From Monoraphidium neglectum (Eukaryota > Chlorophyta > Chlorophyceae > Sphaeropleales > Selenastraceae): a stretch of DNA of 10,990 nucleotides. This document shows positions 7,927 through 10,990 of this stretch, piece by piece. The stretch is from NCBI RefSeq assembly GCF_000611645.1, contig NW_014012124.1, forward strand, positions 3,501-14,490, written 5' to 3'. The position numbers and the translations under genes are program-made. Position 1 is the stretch's first letter. Every line of letters starts with the position of its first letter. The notes under the pieces are model-generated. The model saw only the letters and a program-made list of their open reading frames with translations. It did no database searches and had not been told where the DNA came from.

Positions 7927-8347
7927 GGGCACACAAATGTGCACCAAACAGGAACCCTGCATGCCATATCCCTACTGCCAGTAAGGTCGGAATGTAACAA
8001 ACAGGCATTTCGCTGCTGCGTTGATGGTCCGCCAAGCGTTGCAAAGGAAACCACCAGTGACAAACTTGCCCTTGCTGTGCTGCAGGTGCCCCATGGGATG
8101 GTGCATGATGACAGCTGCGGTATACTCATACTACCTACTGTAAAAGTGTTTTCAACGGCAGATCTGCCCGCTTCCCCGGGTCTGCAAGCGACTGTGCAGG
8201 AAGTACAGTGGTTCAGCTGGTTGGCAAGGCGCCGACACTAGAGAACAAGCACGCGCGGGTGTTGCACTACACACATCAAACATACTTCTTACAAAACAGA
8301 GACATTTTCAACACATTATTCGGAAATCCTTGTTCACGGCCACAAAC
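7927..8347. other. 3' untranslated region and intergenic promoter interval
   Basis: TGTAA occurs at 7993-7997 and again at 8139-8143, either of which could end the transcript of the preceding gene. The remainder, from about 8160 to 8347, must hold the promoter of the next gene; it is more AT-rich near 8260-8345. An open frame at 7939-8241 contains both TGTAA signals or follows them, so it is probably not coding. Confidence 0.5.
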
Positions 8348-9911
8348 ATGCACCCGTCTGTCTTGGGAGCCCCGCTGAGAGTGCGTGGCCGGAGTCAAAT
8401 TTTCTGGAGTGCGTCTAAAGCCGCTTTGGTGCTGACTAACGCTCGCTGGCGCGCAGGTCCACCAGATCAGCTCTCCCCGCGGTCATCACAGCAAAGCAGG
8501 TGAGCTTTAGCACGACGCGCTTCAATGATTGAGACAAGGCTGTTTGTTTGCTTATTTGCGGTGTCATGCCGTGCATGCAAACGGATGAAAATGCAGCGCC
8601 ACCACTGCTTCGCTGCATGCGCACGGTCCGACAGCACCATGCCCAGGCTTGGCGCCCCCGAAGCGTGCGCTGCGGGCCAGGGCTGTCCCCGATGGCAAGC
8701 AGCAGCAGCAGCCTACGCTAGATGTGGCGAAGGTGGCGGAGCTCTTCGCGGCTCAGCCGTGGGCCACAGCTGACGACCGTGAGTAGGGTCGTGACCACAG
8801 TGGGTAGGGTCGTGACCACAGTGGGCGGTCTGCGGCAGCAGTGGCAGCTGCTGGCGCCTCTGGGCAGAGGCTGCTGCTTTCTTGCATGCCATCGAGCAGG
8901 CCGGTGCTGCGGGTCTTATGCGGCTGATGGGCCACAGGCAAGCGCAGCCGTCCTCACTGACGCAAGCGCGTTACTGTTCACACGCGGCCCCTCAGAGCGC
9001 GGCCAGCTGGAGCGCATATCCAGCGTGTTGGGTGTGACCCTGGGAGAGGCCAAGGCCCTGGGGTTCAAGAAGAAGGCACTGCTGGAGCTTGATGAGGCCG
9101 AGCTCCAGGTCTGGGGGGGCACGGGTACACTCGCAGGGATGCCCCGTATGTGGTGTCGGGCGTGCAGCGCTGCTTTTGACAGCGTTTGCCTACACGCGTG
9201 CTTGCTTGCGTGCGTCTGCATCGGTGCAGTCTTGTGTGGTGCTGCAGGGTAGGTGCCTGAGTGCTGTGTCTTGACAAGCGCGTGCCGACAGGGGCTGGCT
9301 GCTGCCGCGTGGTGGTCGTCGACTAATGCTGCACAACACGATCGCCACCCCTCACTCCGCAGTCGCGCGTGGAGCAGGTGGCAGCTGGTGTGGGCGTCAC
9401 CCTCGAGCAGGCCAAGCGCATGGCAGCCATACAGCCAAACTTGCTGCTGGAGCCCAAGGTGCGGGGTGGGGTGCGGGGGGTGCGTTGTGTGCGTGCGCAC
9501 GATTGCCTGATTGGAAGAGGCACGCGCGCTGTGCTTGCCTGGACCAGGCCGCTTAGCTTCCATCAGTGGAAGAGCACCTTGGGGCAAGCTGGACCAAGCG
9601 AGAGGGTATGTCATCCCGGGAGCCTGCCCCCCGCCCGCGCCTGCCCCCACTGCGTCCCGGCAATGCTCGCCGCCCGCGCCGCTAACTGCCCCGCCGGCTG
9701 CCCGCGCCCCCCACCCCCGCAGCGCAACTCTGAGTCTCTTGCGCTGGGCCTGCGCGCCATCAGCTACGAGCTGGGCTGCCCCAAGGAGGAGGCCGTTGAC
9801 CTCATCCTCAACAACCGCAGCATCCTGCACGGCAGGGAGATGCACCTGTCCGTGGCGGACATCGCGCACCTCGCCATGCTGCGGCAGCCGACGGGGCGCA
9901 TCGTAGACTGA
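8348..9911 (+). CDS. mTERF-like helical-repeat protein with organelle-type leader, 233 residues
   Basis: Six exons: 8348-8380, 8457-8499, 8647-8778, 8900-9108, 9363-9458 and 9723-9911. Phases 0, 1, 1, 0, 0 agree at every join. Donors are AGA|GTGCGT, CAG|GTGAGC, C|GTGAGT, CAG|GTCTGG and AAG|GTGCGG. GCTGACTAAC and GACTAATG lie before two acceptors as good branch sites. Residues 1-40 are basic and free of acidic residues, ending ALRARAV, like a plastid or mitochondrial leader. Three repeats follow: LGVTLGEAKALGFKKKALLE (113-132), VGVTLEQAKRMAAIQPNLLL (149-168) and LGCPKEEAVDLILNNRSILH (188-207). This LG...EEA..L...P.LL pattern is that of mTERF motifs, which bind organellar nucleic acid and affect transcription, splicing or translation. 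At 233 residues it is short for the family. An earlier weaker unit is LDVAKVAELFAAQPW (50-64). Family by pattern only; no target can be named. Confidence 0.72.
8783..8824. repeat. Exact 21-base tandem duplication inside intron 3 of the mTERF-like gene
   Basis: Positions 8783-8803 and 8804-8824 are identical, each starting GTAGGGTCGT and ending CCACAGTGG. The array begins four bases after the donor GT at 8779-8780. Confidence 0.95.
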
Positions 9912-10076
9912 CGCGCCGCGCGGGCCGCGGGCTGCAGGCGGCTGACGGCGGGTCTCGGCGGGCGGCGTGCGGCGGCGAGGTGCGCGCACAAGCGTGGCGG
10001 GCGCCGAGTGCCGTGGGCCGGGGGCACTGCTCGTGCACGCCCGCTCCGGTGCTTCGGTGCGAGGTCTGGCATGTGA

Positions 10077-10108
10077 GTGTGTGTGTGTGTGTGTGTGTTT
10101 GTGTGTGT
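10077..10108. repeat. GT microsatellite in the 3' untranslated region
   Basis: About 32 bases of alternating GT with one TTT interruption. It lies between the stop at 9911 and the TGTAA at 10415. Frames read through it on the minus strand give runs of His-Thr and are artefacts. Confidence 0.95.
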
Positions 10109-10414
10109 TGCTGGCTGTGACCCAGCCCAGGGGCTGGTGCGCACACGGCGTGCACGACGGCACGCGCGAGCGACTGTCGCATACGCTGGTGGCTGTTGCG
10201 CAGAGCAAAAGCAGCACAATCATTCGTATGCGAGGGCTGCGCGCATTGCTTTCAGCACTGCAGGTGGCACGGTTGATGTATTCAAGCTGTATATTTTAGA
10301 GCGACGCTTTGGGGTCCCGCAGTGTGCTGGCATCCTGGTCGGCACCAGTTGCCAGCGGCCAGGGGTGGCGCAGACCTGTGCCATTCCTGGGCGCATGGAG
10401 GAAAGCCCTGGACA

Positions 10415-10419
10415 TGTAA
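10415..10419 (+). terminator. UGUAA polyadenylation signal of the mTERF-like gene
   Basis: TGTAA occurs 504 bases after the stop codon, in ACATGTAACAAA. It is the first exact match downstream, implying a long 3' untranslated region of about 520 bases. A second TGTAA at 10587-10591 is only 28 bases before the next start codon and is less likely. Confidence 0.5.
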
Positions 10420-10618
10420 CAAATCGCACAAAATTCGCGAAACGCGTCCGCGATTGAGTCACCACGGAAATTACTGATGGGTGACAAGTAACCCGGCGGA
10501 ACGGCGAAGGCAGCCGACGATGGGGGTGTTCTGCGTTTTCCTGTTTCTAACGCTTCACTCAGGCCAGAAGTTTGTCGCCTCATAGTTGTAATACACACTT
10601 TTGCATACAAGCTTCAAC

Positions 10619-10805
10619 ATGAGGACGTCTAAGGTGCGCTTTCCCTGCCCTGTCGGCTCAACGCGCCTCCGGGACAGCATTAGACCCCGCTCGTGTAGTG
10701 AGGCCGCACGAAAAGCGCCAAGTATGCCGAGCAGTGTTTTAATCCGCTACTCTGCTGCGCAGGTGGTGCTTGCGCTCTGCGCTGCGCTGTTCGTGGGCGG
10801 CGCCG
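10619..10805 (+). CDS. 5' end of a signal-peptide protein, runs off the right edge
   Basis: Two exons are visible: 10619-10633 (15 bases, MRTSK) and 10763-10805, joined in phase 0 across an intron from AAG|GTGCGC to CTGCTGCGCAG. Exon 2 ends in phase 1 at G|GTGAGG. Together they read MRTSKVVLALCAALFVGGA, a compact signal peptide: two basic residues, a 13-residue hydrophobic core and small residues at the end. The start context TTCAACATGAG matches the neighbouring genes. The mature protein lies beyond the second intron, which stays open to the end of the window (over 180 bases), so its function cannot be read here. The protein is probably secretory or ER-routed. Confidence 0.6.
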
Positions 10806-10990
10806 GTGAGGCTTGCCGCTGGGAGCACCCAGGAAGCCTGTCTTGGCGGACCTTTGTCTCTGCATCCCATTGTGTGGGTGTGCTTGGTCCATTGCGCCAT
10901 GCCACTGTGCACCCCTTGCCCCTGCGCCGCTCTGCACCCCCTGCGCCCCCCAGCCACGCCCCACTCACAAACGCCACGCCCACCCCCCCA

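Larger units (their letters stand above)
9912..10618. other. Long 3' untranslated region and short intergenic promoter
   Basis: To about 10435 this is the probable 3' untranslated region of the mTERF-like gene, including the GT microsatellite. The roughly 180 bases after it should hold the promoter and 5' leader of the gene at 10619. I see no exon, RNA gene or mobile element here. Confidence 0.5.

Noticed and set aside
7939..8241. Possible third exon of the small secretory gene
   Set aside because: A phase-0 donor at about 7876 and an acceptor near 8085 exist, but codon use is unlike the other exons and TGTAA signals at 7993 and 8139 suggest this is 3' untranslated sequence.
8916..10223. 435-codon minus-strand open frame
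   Set aside because: It lies antisense to three exons of the mTERF-like gene and its introns, begins at GTG, and contains His-Thr runs from the GT microsatellite. High GC keeps such shadow frames open.

Overview
This window looks like gene-dense, GC-rich nuclear DNA from a green alga (Chlorophyta, chlorophycean or trebouxiophycean type). The evidence is split genes with short introns, donors mostly of the GTGCG or GTGAG type, start contexts such as AACATG, and UGUAA-type polyadenylation signals behind several genes. There are no bacterial operons, Shine-Dalgarno starts, tRNA or rRNA genes, transposons or CRISPR arrays that I can see. Most long single-frame ORFs here are antisense or out-of-frame shadows, so genes were rebuilt by joining exons whose splice phases agree.

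Layout, left to right: (1) minus strand, 5' part of a plastid-type DUF1350 protein running off the left edge (124-574). (2) Plus strand, a 113-residue two-helix membrane protein, tentatively a mitochondrial complex I accessory subunit (844-1750), in which one intron appears to be GC-AG. (3) Minus strand, a 439-residue unrecognised protein with low-complexity and acidic stretches (2278-4342). (4) Plus strand, a 246-residue unrecognised multi-pass membrane protein (4817-6338). (5) Plus strand, a 121-residue unrecognised secretory protein (7382-7926). (6) Plus strand, a 233-residue mTERF-like helical-repeat protein with an organelle-type leader (8348-9911). (7) Plus strand, the first two exons of a signal-peptide protein running off the right edge (10619 onward).

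Genes 1/2 and 3/4 are divergent pairs with short shared promoter intervals, genes 2/3 converge, and 4 to 7 run head to tail as separate transcription units. Several products look organelle-bound (1, 6, possibly 2 and 3) or secretory (5, 7), but nothing in the sequence shows that they form one pathway. Four of the seven genes begin with a coding exon of 15 to 33 bases.

The models rest on reading frame, splice signals and phase only. Names beyond DUF1350 and the mTERF-like repeats are tentative. I found no convincing new multi-gene system. The most interesting items are the GC-AG intron, a G-quadruplex-capable sequence touching a splice donor, the tiny first exons, and three proteins I cannot place.
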